DNA from: Couchioplanes caeruleus | GTDB taxonomy: Bacteria > Actinomycetota > Actinomycetes > Mycobacteriales > Micromonosporaceae | Length of the DNA: 64,000 nucleotides | Direction of reading: 5' to 3' | NCBI RefSeq assembly: GCF_023499255.1 | Contig: NZ_CP092183.1 | Coordinates: 4,398,501-4,462,500, forward strand | In this document: positions 35,398 to 45,100 of the stretch, one piece after another | Layout: every line of letters begins with the position of its first letter | Position numbering within the stretch: position 1 is the first letter of the stretch | Made by a program: the position numbers and the translations under genes | Notes under the pieces: generated by a model | Told to the model about the DNA's origin: nothing | What the model saw: the letters and a program-made list of their open reading frames with translations, nothing else | The model's database searches: none

Positions 35398-36164
35398 CGC
35401 TTCAGTCCGGTTGTGCGTGGCGGTGGGGTGGTTGGACGGGGCGCGGCGTCCCACACCCGAATCGCCCGCCGGACCAGGTCGGCGTTGTCCACCGCCGGGG
35501 CGCCCGTCTCGTCCACCAGCGTGTCCTCGAGCCCTACCCGGGTCGGCAGCCCCAGGCGCCCGGCGTGCCGCACCAGCGGCCAGCACGCCTCCTCCTCGCC
35601 GTGCAGCAACCGCGGGCCGGCGACGCCGCGCCGGTCCAGCCGCTGCAGGATCCGGTCGGCCACCGCCACCGCGTCCGCCGCCGGTGTGTGCAGAACCTCC
35701 ACCAGAACCCGATCGACGGGTACGCCGGCCAGCGCCTCGACGTCGTCGACGGACCACACCCCCGCCTCGACGGCCACCCCGGCGTCGCGCAGCGCGGCGG
35801 CCGTACCCGCGAACCGGTCCTCGTGCACGTTCACCGACGCCATGTCGGGACGCTGTTCCGGGGGCAGCTGTGCCCACGCCCGGATCCGCTCGAGGCGCAG
35901 CCGCGCGTCCCCGCCGGTGATCCACAGACCGGTGGAGACGCCGACGGGCGTACCGGGGCAGCGCCGCCGCACCGCCGCCACGGCCGCACCCACGTCGAGC
36001 GTCTCGGCGCCGCCCGCATCCCGTGGGTGCAGATGCACCGCCTCCGCCCCGGCCGCGACGGCGCCCGCGGCCGCCCCGGCCAGGTGCGCGGGCGTGACGG
36101 GCACGCCCGGATGCTCGCCGGGGCGTCGGCCGCCGTTGAGACACACCTTGATCCGCCTGATCAC
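35385..36164 (-). CDS. BKACE family (DUF849) beta-keto acid cleavage enzyme
   Basis: 259 residues from GTG 36164. It has IKVCLNGGRRPGEHPGVPVTPAHLA, the metal/His motif AVHLHPRDAGGAETL, VGVSTGLWITGG, MASVNVHEDRF, VEAGVWSVDDVEALA and the Gly-rich end VGLEDTLVDETGAPAVDNADLV. These are the BKACE TIM-barrel landmarks (zinc-dependent condensation of a beta-keto acid with acetyl-CoA, as in 3-keto-5-aminohexanoate cleavage). The natural keto acid is not predictable. It is divergent from the Nudix gene. Confidence 0.85.
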   Translation of the reverse strand: MIRRIKVCLNGGRRPGEHPGVPVTPAHLAGAAAGAVAAGAEAVHLHPRDAGGAETLDVGAAVAAVRRRCPGTPVGVSTGLWITGGDARLRLERIRAWAQLPPEQRPDMASVNVHEDRFAGTAAALRDAGVAVEAGVWSVDDVEALAGVPVDRVLVEVLHTPAADAVAVADRILQRLDRRGVAGPRLLHGEEEACWPLVRHAGRLGLPTRVGLEDTLVDETGAPAVDNADLVRRAIRVWDAAPRPTTPPPRTTGLKRQVQ

Positions 36165-36186
36165 GCCCCACCCTGACACGCTTGGC

Positions 36187-36639
36187 ATGATGGCGGCCAT
36201 GACGGCACAAGAAGTCCGGGTGTCCTGCGTGTTCGTCTGCCACGACGGCAACGGCAGGGTCCTGCTGGCGCAACGCTCCGCCGCCGCCCGCGACGAGCCG
36301 GGCACCTGGGACACCGGCGCGGGCGCGCTGGAGTTCGGTGAGAGCTTCGACGACGCCGTCACCCGCGAGGTCCGCGAGGAGTACGCGGCCACGCCGGAGG
36401 ACATCACGATGCTGGGCGTGCGCAACGTCGTCCGGCCGCACTCGCACTGGGTCGCGCTGGTCTTCGCCGTACGCCTCGATCCGGCGGCCGTGCGGATCGG
36501 TGAGCCGCACAAGTTCGACGACCTGGCCTGGTTCACGGTGGACGCCCTGCCGGCGCCGCTGCACTCGCAGCTTCCGGCCACCCTCGAGCTGTACGCCTCA
36601 GCGGCGCCGGCCGTCCAGGCCGCGGCGGGGGCCCGGTAG
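36187..36639 (+). CDS. Nudix hydrolase
   Basis: About 150 residues; ATGs at 36187, 36190 and 36199 are all possible and none has a strong Shine-Dalgarno. The Nudix box is complete: GALEFGESFDDAVTREVREEYAA fits GX5EX7REUXEEXGU except for a Tyr near the end. N-terminal VSCVFVCHDGNGRVLLAQRS and SHWVALVFAVRLDP are typical of ADP-sugar/NTP-type Nudix folds. It hydrolyses a nucleoside diphosphate linkage; substrate unknown. It is near-abutting (5 bp) with the convergent methyltransferase. Confidence 0.86.
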   Translation: MMAAMTAQEVRVSCVFVCHDGNGRVLLAQRSAAARDEPGTWDTGAGALEFGESFDDAVTREVREEYAATPEDITMLGVRNVVRPHSHWVALVFAVRLDPAAVRIGEPHKFDDLAWFTVDALPAPLHSQLPATLELYASAAPAVQAAAGAR

Positions 36640-36644
36640 CACGC

Positions 36645-37283
36645 TCACCGGTGGGCGAAGACGAAGCCGCCTTCGACGCCGGGTGCCGGACGGTGCACCA
36701 TCTCGGCCTCGACGGTGAAGCCCGCGGCGCCGAGCCGGCCCGCGACCTCCGCCGGCGTGCGGCGGTGCACGTGGACGTGCATCGGCCGGCCGCCGTACCC
36801 CTCGGTCTTGAGCGTGCTGCCCGTGCCGGCGTGGAAACCGAGCAGCAGCGCCCCGCCGGGGCGCAGGACCCGGAAGAAGCCGGCGAGGACCGCGGGCAGC
36901 TCGTCGTCCGGGACGTGGATCGTCGAGAACCAGGCGAGCAGGCCGGCCAGGGATCCGTCGGGCAGGTCGAGGTCCGTCATCGAGCCGACCTCGAACCGCA
37001 GGCCCGGGTGATCCCGCCGGGCCACCTCGATCATCGCGGGTGACAGGTCGACACCGAACGTGTCCAGCCCGGCGCGGTGCAGGTGGTCGGTGATCCGGCC
37101 CGGGCCGCAGCCGACATCCGCGACCGGCCCGCCGCCCTGCGCGCGTACCAGCTCGGCGAACAGCGCCAGGATGCCCCGCTGGAACGGCTCGCCGGCGAGT
37201 GCGTCGCGCAGCATGTCGGCGTAGCCGGCCGCCACGGTGTCGTACGACATCCGGGTGTCGTCGAGCCAGCCGGGAACACGCAT
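36645..37283 (-). CDS. Class I SAM-dependent methyltransferase
   Basis: 212 residues from ATG 37283 (MRVPGWLDDTRMSYDTVAAGYADML). Motif I is VADVGCGPGRITDHLHRAG, the ribose acidic residue is in FGVDLSPAMIEVARRDHPGLRFEVG, motif II/III is LAGLLAWFSTIHVPDDELP and ALLLGFH follows. It is a small-molecule methyltransferase of the type close to UbiE/ArsM; the substrate cannot be told. A short 17-bp gap separates it from the globin gene upstream on the same strand, suggesting co-transcription. Confidence 0.88.
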   Translation of the reverse strand: MRVPGWLDDTRMSYDTVAAGYADMLRDALAGEPFQRGILALFAELVRAQGGGPVADVGCGPGRITDHLHRAGLDTFGVDLSPAMIEVARRDHPGLRFEVGSMTDLDLPDGSLAGLLAWFSTIHVPDDELPAVLAGFFRVLRPGGALLLGFHAGTGSTLKTEGYGGRPMHVHVHRRTPAEVAGRLGAAGFTVEAEMVHRPAPGVEGGFVFAHR

Positions 37284-37300
37284 GGCGGCACGATATCGCC

Positions 37301-37744
37301 TCAGCGCTGCAAGCCGTCCAGGGTCCAGCGGGGCACCGGCAGCCCGGCGGGAACCCGCGAGCCCATCGGGGAGTACGTCATCACCTCGTCGGTCGCCCAC
37401 CGCATGTACGCGACGAGGGCCGCCCGCACCGCCGGATCGGACGTGACGCCCGTGCTGTCGACCGCCGCGACGAAGCAGGCCACGAAGCGGTCCCCGAGGT
37501 CGTCCTCGGCGCCCTGGTTCGCGTGCAGGCCGAGCATGGCGGAGTGGCCGCCGTACGACGCGGAGTAGACCGGCGGCCCACCGAACACCTCGCCCCAGTA
37601 GTCGGCGAGGCGTTGCACGTGCTCCGGGTTGGTGGTGTGCGAGAAGGGGTGCTCGAGCACGGGATCGGCCAGGCACCGCGCGTGGAAGTCCGCGGCGAGG
37701 GCGAGGAGAGCCGGCGCCCCGCCCACGGCGTCGTAGAGCGTCAT
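37301..37744 (-). CDS. Truncated-hemoglobin family globin
   Basis: 147 residues: MTLYDAVGGAPALLALAADFHARCLADPVLEHPFSH at the start, where FH..C/DPVL..F is the trHb B-C-E region, then HVQRLADYWGEVFGGPPVYS and GGHSAMLGLHANQG containing the expected proximal His region. It would bind heme and O2/NO in the cytoplasm. Group II (YjbI-like) is my best guess; length is slightly above the family's usual 120-135 because of a C-terminal tail. It is followed by the SAM methyltransferase gene. Confidence 0.8.
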   Translation of the reverse strand: MTLYDAVGGAPALLALAADFHARCLADPVLEHPFSHTTNPEHVQRLADYWGEVFGGPPVYSASYGGHSAMLGLHANQGAEDDLGDRFVACFVAAVDSTGVTSDPAVRAALVAYMRWATDEVMTYSPMGSRVPAGLPVPRWTLDGLQR

Positions 37745-37783
37745 GGGCTCACCTTGCCAGAGGACCGGGTCGCGCCGTGCCCG

Positions 37784-38917
37784 TCATCCGGCGAGGAACG
37801 AGATCAGGTGGTCGTTGGTGATGCTGAGCCCGCGGCCGCGGGGAAGGGAGCCGAGCGGCAACAGCCGGTGGAGCGGGGCGGCGAGATAGTAGGCGTCGTA
37901 GTCGGTGAAGTCGAAGTGCCGCATGCCGTCCACCTCGTACGTCCGGACCGGTCCCGTGGACGCGGCGAGCAGCGTGCGCGCGGTCACCTGATCGGCGCGG
38001 TCCGCCGCGGAAGCCGGCCGGCAGGTGCCGGTGATGCACGAGCCGGCGGCGATCAGCAGCACGGGCCGGCGCAGACCGGTGTGGACCACCGGCCCGAACT
38101 GGGTGCCGTCGAGGTCCACGGCGGCGGCGCAGCGCGGGTCGTCGTGGCACGCCTGCAACGAGGCCGCGCCGCCGAACGAGTGACCGGCGTAGACGGTGCG
38201 GGTGGCGTCGACGTGCCCGGCGGCCCAGCCGTCACGGTCCAGAGCGGCGACCCGCGCGGCGACGAAGCGGGCGTCGGCGGCCCAGACGCGGAGGAGCGCG
38301 TCCGCGGCCCGTGCGACGGCGGGCGCGTGCAGGTCCGCCTGATCGAGGACGGCGGGGTTGCCGGCGGCGCTGGCCTGCACGACCTTGCCGTGCAGCACGG
38401 TGACGTTGGCGCTGTACGTGGGGGTGACGCCGGCGACGAGCCAGCCGTGGGCGGCGAGGTTCTCCGCGATCGCGGTGTACTGCGGCGCGGCGAGCCCGAG
38501 GCCCGGTTCGAGGACGACCACGGGGAAGCGGCCGGCGGCCACCGGGGCGGAGTCCAGCGCGTGGACCCGTACGGCGTCGAAGCTGCTCTCGCCCCAGCCG
38601 GCGACGCCGGGAAGGTGGAGCGCCGCCCACGCGCCCGGGGCGTACCGGGCTCGCGGGCCCGTGGCGTCGGGCGGAGCCGGGTACCACAACCAGACGGCCA
38701 GCTCCCGGGCGCCGGGGGAGGGCGCGAGCGGGTCGGCGCGGGTGTCGTCGGTCCACTCGGTCATCCGGCGGCCGACCCGGTACGTGCCGGTGGCGGCCTG
38801 CATCGTGACCGTCCGGGTGCGCCGGATCGCGACGGAGCCGAGATAACCGGCGCCGAGGATGGCGGTGGTCAGCGCGATCGCCAGCAACGCCCTGCGGGTT
38901 CGTCCGAGCCGGCTCAT
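37784..38917 (-). CDS. Membrane-anchored alpha/beta hydrolase (PAF-acetylhydrolase-like)
   Basis: 377 residues from ATG 38917; upstream in-frame codons exist but look unlike coding sequence. An N-terminal span or signal (RRALLAIALTTAILGAGYLGSVAI) precedes a lipase fold. VVLEPGLGLAAPQYTAIAENLAAHGWLVAGV is the oxyanion region, YAGHSFGGAASLQAC the nucleophile elbow (GHSFGG), CAAAVDLDGTQFG carries the acid, and GMRHFDFTDYDAYYL the histidine. The layout fits the platelet-activating-factor acetylhydrolase II/dienelactone group. Substrate unknown. Confidence 0.83.
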   Translation of the reverse strand: MSRLGRTRRALLAIALTTAILGAGYLGSVAIRRTRTVTMQAATGTYRVGRRMTEWTDDTRADPLAPSPGARELAVWLWYPAPPDATGPRARYAPGAWAALHLPGVAGWGESSFDAVRVHALDSAPVAAGRFPVVVLEPGLGLAAPQYTAIAENLAAHGWLVAGVTPTYSANVTVLHGKVVQASAAGNPAVLDQADLHAPAVARAADALLRVWAADARFVAARVAALDRDGWAAGHVDATRTVYAGHSFGGAASLQACHDDPRCAAAVDLDGTQFGPVVHTGLRRPVLLIAAGSCITGTCRPASAADRADQVTARTLLAASTGPVRTYEVDGMRHFDFTDYDAYYLAAPLHRLLPLGSLPRGRGLSITNDHLISFLAG

Positions 38918-39243
38918 GGGCGCGCGGTGGCCAGGTCGCAGGTGAACCCCGTGAACGCTCTCATGTGGACCACCCAACCACGCAGATGTGCGCATCCGGT
39001 GAAGAAGCCGGGCAGCTTCAGAGTGAGCCGGTGGTCCTGCCGCGTTCCCGCACCGCGATGCCCTGTTCCTGACCCGGCCGGGGTGTTCACGCCCGCCCCC
39101 GGCTGGGATCCTCAGGCCCGGCTGCGGCCCCTAACATCCTAGGACGCTTTACAGGGTGTGCGCGGTGTCGGATTCGGGGCGGGCCGTTCGTGGAACAGGC
39201 GAGGGGCGGCCGGACCGGGCCGCCCGGACAAGGGAGTCATGCG
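38918..39243. other. 326-bp intergenic region with a GC hairpin in the YCII leader
   Basis: No gene is supported here. The only structure I see is a hairpin at 39204-39225 (stem GGGCGGCC with GGCCGCCC, loop GGACCG), 19 bases before the ATG at 39244. It could affect translation of the downstream gene, but this is speculation. Confidence 0.4.
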
Positions 39244-39618
39244 ATGCCGCGGTACCTGATCTCGTTCGACGACGGCGCGATGGACCACATTCCGGCCGGG
39301 GAGATACCGGAGGTGGCGAAGGCGGCGCACGCCGTGCTGCAGGAGGCGCTCGACGCCGGCGTCTTCGTGTTCGGCGGCGGGCTCGAGCGTCAGCGGGCCG
39401 GCATCGTCGTCGCCGACGGGGTGGTCAGCGACGGGCCGTACCCGGAGACCAAGGAGGTCATCGGCGGCCTCACGGTCGTCGACGTGCCGTCCCGGGAGGA
39501 GGCGCTCGCCTGGGCCGCCAGGATCGCCGCCGCGTGCCGGTGCGCGCAGGATGTCCGGGAGCTGATGCCCGACCCCGAGCTGGACGAGATGCTCCGCCGG
39601 GCCGGCGGGCGATCCTGA
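39244..39618 (+). CDS. YCII-domain protein
   Basis: 124 residues from ATG 39244 (AAGGGAG upstream): MPRYLISFDDGAMDHIPAGEIPEVAKAAHAV, LDAGVFVFGGGLER, DGPYPETKEVIGGLTVVDVPSREEALAWAARIA. This is a DGPF/YCII ferredoxin-like domain, usually found with sigma factors or as small enzymes. The usual DGPF motif appears as SDGPYPETKE. Function unknown. Confidence 0.82.
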   Translation: MPRYLISFDDGAMDHIPAGEIPEVAKAAHAVLQEALDAGVFVFGGGLERQRAGIVVADGVVSDGPYPETKEVIGGLTVVDVPSREEALAWAARIAAACRCAQDVRELMPDPELDEMLRRAGGRS

Positions 39619-39652
39619 CGTTCTGACGCGGCCGTTCGCTCCCGCAGGCGCG

Positions 39653-39979
39653 CTACGCGCAGGCGATGCAGAAGCGGGCGAACGGCCGCGCGGCGAGCCG
39701 CTCCTCGGCGATCGGCTGCCCGCACCGTTCGCAGACGCCGTACGTGCCGGCCTCCACCCGCGCCAGCGCGTCGTCGACCTCGGCGACCCGCTTGCGGGCG
39801 GCGGCGAGCAGCGCGGTCAGCTGGGCCCGCTCGAAACCGATGGTGGCGCCCTCCGGGTCGTGCTCGTCGTCGGCGTTCGAATCGCGCGACGCGGCGAACA
39901 GCGCCTCGAGATCCCGGGCCAGCGTGGCGGCCTCGGCTTCCGCGCCGGCTCGCAGCCGCAGCAACTCGTCCCGGACCAT
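39653..39979 (-). CDS. TraR/DksA-type zinc finger protein
   Basis: 108 residues from ATG 39979 (start uncertain; the same frame continues upstream). A coiled-coil of two helices (RLRAGAEAEAATLARDLEALF ... QLTALLAAARKRVAEVDDALARVEAGTYG) leads to a four-cysteine zinc finger CERCGQPI ... ARFCIACA. This is the DksA/TraR arrangement; such proteins bind RNA polymerase through the secondary channel. The acidic coiled-coil tip is not obvious, so DksA-like activity is only a family inference. Confidence 0.85.
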   Translation of the reverse strand: MVRDELLRLRAGAEAEAATLARDLEALFAASRDSNADDEHDPEGATIGFERAQLTALLAAARKRVAEVDDALARVEAGTYGVCERCGQPIAEERLAARPFARFCIACA

Positions 39980-40040
39980 CTCCGCAGCATAACGATGCGA
40001 TGGGCCGTCATCGCCCGAAGCGGCCTGCCGCCGACGACCG

Positions 40041-40208
40041 ATACTGGCGGCAGGCAACGGGGTGGGCGCCGCCGGTGCCTTCGGGCTGGTCCTGATCGCG
40101 CTCGTCCTCCGGATCCGCATCGAGGAGCGCGCCCTCGTCGCCGCCCTGGGCGACCGCTACCGGCGGTTCGCCGCCGGCCGGGCCCGCCTCGTTCCGTTCG
40201 TGTGGTGA
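40041..40208 (+). pseudogene. C-terminal remnant of an isoprenylcysteine methyltransferase-like gene
   Basis: The frame ending at TGA 40206-40208 reads ILAAGNGVGAAGAFGLVLIA then LVLRIRIEERALVAALGDRY and RRFAAGRARLVPFVW. That is the typical end of ICMT-family membrane methyltransferases (last span, the RIxxEERAL SAM-binding block and the terminal LVPxxW). The roughly 130 residues normally before it are absent; upstream is the DksA-like gene on the other strand. A GTG at 40062 could start a 48-residue peptide, but a decayed gene fits better. Confidence 0.6.
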
Positions 40209-40230
40209 CGGGTCAGCGGCACCGGCGGCC

Positions 40231-41241
40231 ATGGCGGATCATGGTCCGGTGCTGAGCCCTGCCCCGCCGCCCGCGGATTCCGGGACGTTCTCGTTGTCCA
40301 CCCCACCCCTGTTCGCCGCGCTCGCCCCCGCCCGCACCGTCCTGATCGCGGGCGCCGGCGGCGGGTTCGACGTGTACGCCGGCCTGCCGCTGGCCGTCGC
40401 GCTGTGGGATGCCGGCGTACGGGTGCATCTGGCGAACCTGTCGTTCTCCGAGCTCGTCGAGATCGGCCGCGAGTCGTGGGTGGACGAGCACGTCGTGGAG
40501 GTGACGCCGGAGACAGCCAGCTCGGACTGGTACTTCCCCGAGGGCACGCTCGCCCGGTGGCTGGCCGCCAACGACCTGCCGTCGACGGTGTACGCCTTCC
40601 CGCCGCTCGGCGTGCAGCTGCTGCGCGACGCGTACCGGTATCTCGTCGAGCGGCTGGACATCGACGCGGTCGTGCTGGTCGACGGCGGCACCGACATCCT
40701 GCTGCGCGGCGACGAGAGCAACCTCGGTACGCCCGTTGAGGACATCACCAGCCTCGCCGCGGTGGCCGGCCTCGACCTGCCGGTGAAGCTGGTCAGCTCG
40801 CTCGGGTTCGGCATCGACGCGTACGACGGCGTGAACCATGCCGAGGTGCTGGAGAATCTCGCCGCGCTCGATCGCGAGGGCGGATATCTCGGTGCTCTGT
40901 CCGTACCGAACGCCAGCCGGGAGGCCGCGCTCTACCGCGACGCGGTCGCGAACGCCCAGGCCGCGACCCCGGCGCGGCCCAGCATCGTGCACGGCCAGAT
41001 CGCCGCGGCCACCGGCGGCGCGTTCGGCGACGTCCAGTTCACGAGGCGTACGACGGGCAGCCCGCTGTTCGTCAATCCGTTGATGGCGATCTACTTCACG
41101 GTGGACCTGGACAAGCTCGCCGCCCGGTGCCTGTACCGGGACCGCATCGAGAACACGCTGGGCAGGCGTCAGGTGACGACCCGTATCGAAGCCTTCCGGG
41201 CCGGAGTCTCACCCCGCATCCCGCGCGCCTTCCCGCACTGA
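40231..41241 (+). CDS. DUF1152 family protein
   Basis: 336 residues. A Gly-rich nucleotide-binding-like start VLIAGAGGGFDVYAGLPLAVALWDAG, then LANLSFSELVE, TVYAFPPLGVQLL, DAVVLVDGGTDILLRGDESNLGTPVEDITS and VNHAEVLENLAALDREGGYLGALS. These blocks are characteristic of DUF1152, a family without known function. The Rossmann-like start and acidic loops hint at an enzyme. ATG at 40231 with a weak ribosome site. Confidence 0.85.
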   Translation: MADHGPVLSPAPPPADSGTFSLSTPPLFAALAPARTVLIAGAGGGFDVYAGLPLAVALWDAGVRVHLANLSFSELVEIGRESWVDEHVVEVTPETASSDWYFPEGTLARWLAANDLPSTVYAFPPLGVQLLRDAYRYLVERLDIDAVVLVDGGTDILLRGDESNLGTPVEDITSLAAVAGLDLPVKLVSSLGFGIDAYDGVNHAEVLENLAALDREGGYLGALSVPNASREAALYRDAVANAQAATPARPSIVHGQIAAATGGAFGDVQFTRRTTGSPLFVNPLMAIYFTVDLDKLAARCLYRDRIENTLGRRQVTTRIEAFRAGVSPRIPRAFPH

Positions 41242-41275
41242 GGCCCGCGAGCCTCGGGGGGCTACCTTGTCCCGC

Positions 41276-41947
41276 ATGCATCTGGCGCCACCCGTGCCGC
41301 CGAGCTCGCCGACCAGCGTGCGCTTCGCGTGCGCGCTGCTGTACGGGGTCGCGGGGCTCTGCCTGCTCTCCGCGGTCCTCGAGCTGGTCTTCGTCAACAC
41401 CGGCCTGAGCGTCTACCGCGACGCGTACACCGGTGACACCGGCTCGGGGTTCCGCAGCCTGGTCGGCGCGACGCTCGACATCGTGTTCGCCGGGGGCGCC
41501 GCCGTCCTGGCGGTGCTCAACGGGCAGGGCCGCAGGAACGCCAGGGTGACGACGTACGTGCTCGGCGGGCTCTCCCTGCTCTGCGGGGGCCTCGGCGCCC
41601 TGTCGGACCCGTTCCACGGCCCGTCCGGCTCGGCCGGACCGGGCGCGGTTCAACACCTCATGCCCGCCGTGTACGGCATCAGCGCGGGCGCCCTGGACGC
41701 GCTGACGGCCCTGGCCACGCTGACCGCCCTGGTGCTGCTCGCGGCGCCGTCGGCGAACCACTTCTTCGAGCTGTGCCACCGCAACCGGTACGTGCTCATC
41801 GTGACGACGCCGCAGCCTCATCCGGGCTACGACGCTACCGGCGCGGGCACGTCGCACTCCGCGGGGATTCCCGCACAGACCGAGCTGCCGCCGCACACGA
41901 GCAGCCTCCCGGCGATCGACCCCTGGGCCGGTCCCGGCGCCGGCTGA
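41276..41947 (+). CDS. Four-span membrane protein of unknown function
   Basis: 223 residues from ATG 41276; a TTG three codons earlier is possible. Spans: VRFACALLYGVAGLCLLSAV, LVGATLDIVFAGGAAVLAVL, TTYVLGGLSLLCGGLGALS and ALDALTALATLTALVLLAAP, then a cytoplasmic tail (YRNRY-like basic segment, then a Pro/Ser/Ala-rich end). Actinobacterial genomes carry many such four-span proteins; I recognise no named family. It is on the same strand as the fdh operon but 163 bp upstream of it. Confidence 0.72.
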   Translation: MHLAPPVPPSSPTSVRFACALLYGVAGLCLLSAVLELVFVNTGLSVYRDAYTGDTGSGFRSLVGATLDIVFAGGAAVLAVLNGQGRRNARVTTYVLGGLSLLCGGLGALSDPFHGPSGSAGPGAVQHLMPAVYGISAGALDALTALATLTALVLLAAPSANHFFELCHRNRYVLIVTTPQPHPGYDATGAGTSHSAGIPAQTELPPHTSSLPAIDPWAGPGAG

Positions 41948-42110
41948 CCGCATCCGTACGGGTGCGGAGGTCCCCGTTCCCGCCCTCGCCGTCGTGGATC
42001 TGCCCCCGGCGCCGCGCTGGACGCGTACCGGGAGAAGGTCCGCGGATGACACGCGAGCCGGGGGGCCGCACGCCGTGCGGCACCCCGGGAGGTGGTCTAG
42101 TGTCGATCAC

Positions 42111-45100
42111 ATGGGCGTCCGTACGTGGATCAACCACTGGCCGGTGTACCGGCAGCTGACCGGAACCGACCCGCTGGGGCGCGGCGAGGCGGCGAAATCG
42201 GACCGCTCGCGCAGCCTCACGGCGCGCACCGAGACCGCCGACTCGGTGGCCCGCTCGGTCTGCCCGTACTGCGCGGTCGGCTGCGGCCAGCGGATCTTCG
42301 TCAAGGACGGCAAGGTCGTCCAGATCGAGGGCGACCCGGACAGCCCGATCTCGAAGGGCCGGCTGTGCCCCAAGGGCTCGGCCAGCAAGAGCCTGGTCAC
42401 CAGCGACCGGCGCCAGCAGAAGGTCCTCTACCGGCGGCCGTACGGTACGCAGTGGGAGGAGCTGGACCTCGACACGGCGATGAGCATGATCGCCGACCGG
42501 GTGCTCGCCGCGCGCGACGAGACCTGGGAGGACGCCGACGAGGACGGGCGCCCGCTGAACCGCACGCTCGGCATCTCCAGCCTGGGCGGCGCCACGCTGG
42601 ACAACGAAGAGAACTACCTGATCAAGAAGCTCTTCACGGCCGTGGGCGCTATTCAGATCGAGAACCAGGCCCGTATTTGACACTCCGCCACCGTCCCCGG
42701 TCTGGGGACCAGCTTCGGCCGTGGCGGGGCCACCGGATTCCTCCAGGATCTGGCCAACGCCGACTGCATCATCATCCAGGGCTCCAACATGGCGGAGGCC
42801 CACCCGGTGGGCTTCCAGTACGTGGTGGAGGCGAAGAACCGCGGCGCCAAGGTGATCCACATCGACCCGCGGTTCACCCGGACCAGCGCGCTCGCGCACT
42901 CGTACGTGCCCGTGCGGGCCGGTGCGGACATCGCGTTCCTGGGTGGGGTGATCAACTACATCCTCGGCAACGAGAAGGACTTCCGGGAGTACGTGCTCGC
43001 GTACACCAACGCGTCCATGCTCGTCAGTGAGGACTTCCAGGACACCGAGGAGCTCGACGGGCTGTTCTCCGGCTACGACCCCGAGACCAACGCGTACGAC
43101 CAGAGCACCTGGCAGTACGCCGGCCAGCAGGAGCACGGCCAGGAGGAGGGCGGCTCGCACATCGACCGGGAGACCGCCTCCGGGCTGGAGCAGGAGTCGC
43201 ACGGCCCGCCGGTGCCCGCCGACGTGCCCCGCGACCCGACGCTGCAGGACCCGCGCTGCGTCTACCAGGTCCTCAAGCGGCACTACGCCCGGTACACGCC
43301 GGAGGTCGTCGAGCGGCTCTGCGGCGTGCCGCGGGACAAGTTCCTCGAGGTCTGCGAGGCGTGGACCGCCAACTCGGGCCGCGAGCGCACCACCGCGCTG
43401 GTCTACTCGGTGGGCTGGACCCAGCACAGCGTCGGCGTGCAGTACATCCGCGCCGGCGCGATCATCCAGCTGCTGCTGGGCAACATGGGGCGTCCGGGCG
43501 GCGGCGTGATGGCGCTGCGCGGGCACGCCAGCATCCAGGGCTCCACCGACATCCCGACGCTGTTCAACCTGCTGCCCGGCTATCTGCCGATGCCGCACCA
43601 CAGCCAGCACGAGACGTACCGGCAGTGGATCGACGCCATCCGGCACCCCGAGCAGCAGGGCTTCTGGGCGAACGCCGAGTCGTACGCGGTCAACCTGCTC
43701 AAGGCCTACTACGGCGAGAACGCGACGAAGGACAACGACTTCGGGTACGGCTGGCTGCCCCGGCTGACCGGCGACCACGGCACCTACCAGCAGGTCCTCG
43801 ACATGATCGACGGCAAGGTCAAGGGGTATTTCCTGCTCGGGCAGAACCCGGCGGTGGGCTCGGCGCACGGCCGCGCCCAGCGCCTGGGCATGGCCAACCT
43901 GGACTGGCTCGTGGTCCGCGACCTGTTCATGATCGAGAGCGCCACGTTCTGGAAGGACGGCCCCGAGGTCGCCACCGGCGAGATCGTGCCGGAGGAGTGC
44001 AGGACCGAGGTGTTCTTCATGCCCGCCGCCTCGCACGCCGAGAAGGAGGGCACGTTCACCCAGACCCAGCGCATGCTGCAGTGGCGCGAGAAAGCGGTCG
44101 AACCGTCCGGCGACTGCCGTTCGGAGCTGTGGTTCTTCTACCACCTCGGACGGATCATGCGGGAACGCCGGGCCGGCTCCACCGACCCGCGTGACCAGGG
44201 GCTGCTCAACATCGCCTGGGACTACCCGCTGCACGGCGAGCGCGGCGACGAGCCCAGCGCCGAGGCCGTGCTCAAGGAGATCAACGGCTACGAGGTCGCC
44301 ACCGGCCGGCCGCTGTCCGCGTTCACCGAGATGAAGGCGGACGGCTCCACCGCGGGCGGCTGCTGGATCTACACCGGCGTCTACAAGGACGGCGTCAACC
44401 AGGCCGCCCGGCGCAAGCCGCGCACCGAGCAGGACTGGGTGGCCCGAGAGTGGGGCTGGGCCTGGCCCGCCGACCGCCGCACGCTCTACAACCGCGCCTC
44501 CGCCGACCCCGAGGGCCGCCCCTGGTCGGAGAAGAAGAAGTACGTCTGGTGGGACGAGGACGCGGGGGAGTGGACCGGCTACGACGTGCCGGACTTCGAG
44601 AAGACCAAGCCGCCGTCGTACCGGCCGCCGGAGGGCGCGACGGGCGTCGAGGCGATCAGCGGCGACGACGCGTTCATCATGCAGGGCGACGGAAAGGGCT
44701 GGCTGTACGCGCCCAGCGGCCTGATCGACGGGCCGATGCCGACGCACTACGAGCCCGCCGAGTCGCCGTTCCGCAACCCGCTCTACGGGCAGCAGGCCAA
44801 CCCGACCCGCAAGGTGTACGAGCGCTCGGACAACCTGACCAACCCGAGCCCGCCGGAGCGGCACAGCGAGGTCTTTCCGTACGTGTTCAGCACGAGCCGG
44901 CTCACCGAGCACCACACCGCCGGCGGCATGAGCCGGCAGCTCGCGTACCTGTCGGAGCTGCAGCCGGAGATGTTCGTCGAGGTGTCGCCGGAGCTCGCGG
45001 CCGAACGCGGGCTGGAACACCTGGGCTGGGCGCACATCGTCACCGCCCGGGCGGCGATCGAGGCTCGGGTGCTGGTCACCGACCGGCTCACGCCGCTGCG

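Noticed and set aside
42678..42680. TGA in fdhA as a nonsense mutation or frameshift
   Set aside because: The frame is unchanged on both sides, the position equals the Sec site of FdnG, a GGTCT-loop hairpin follows, and selC/selD/selA are present.
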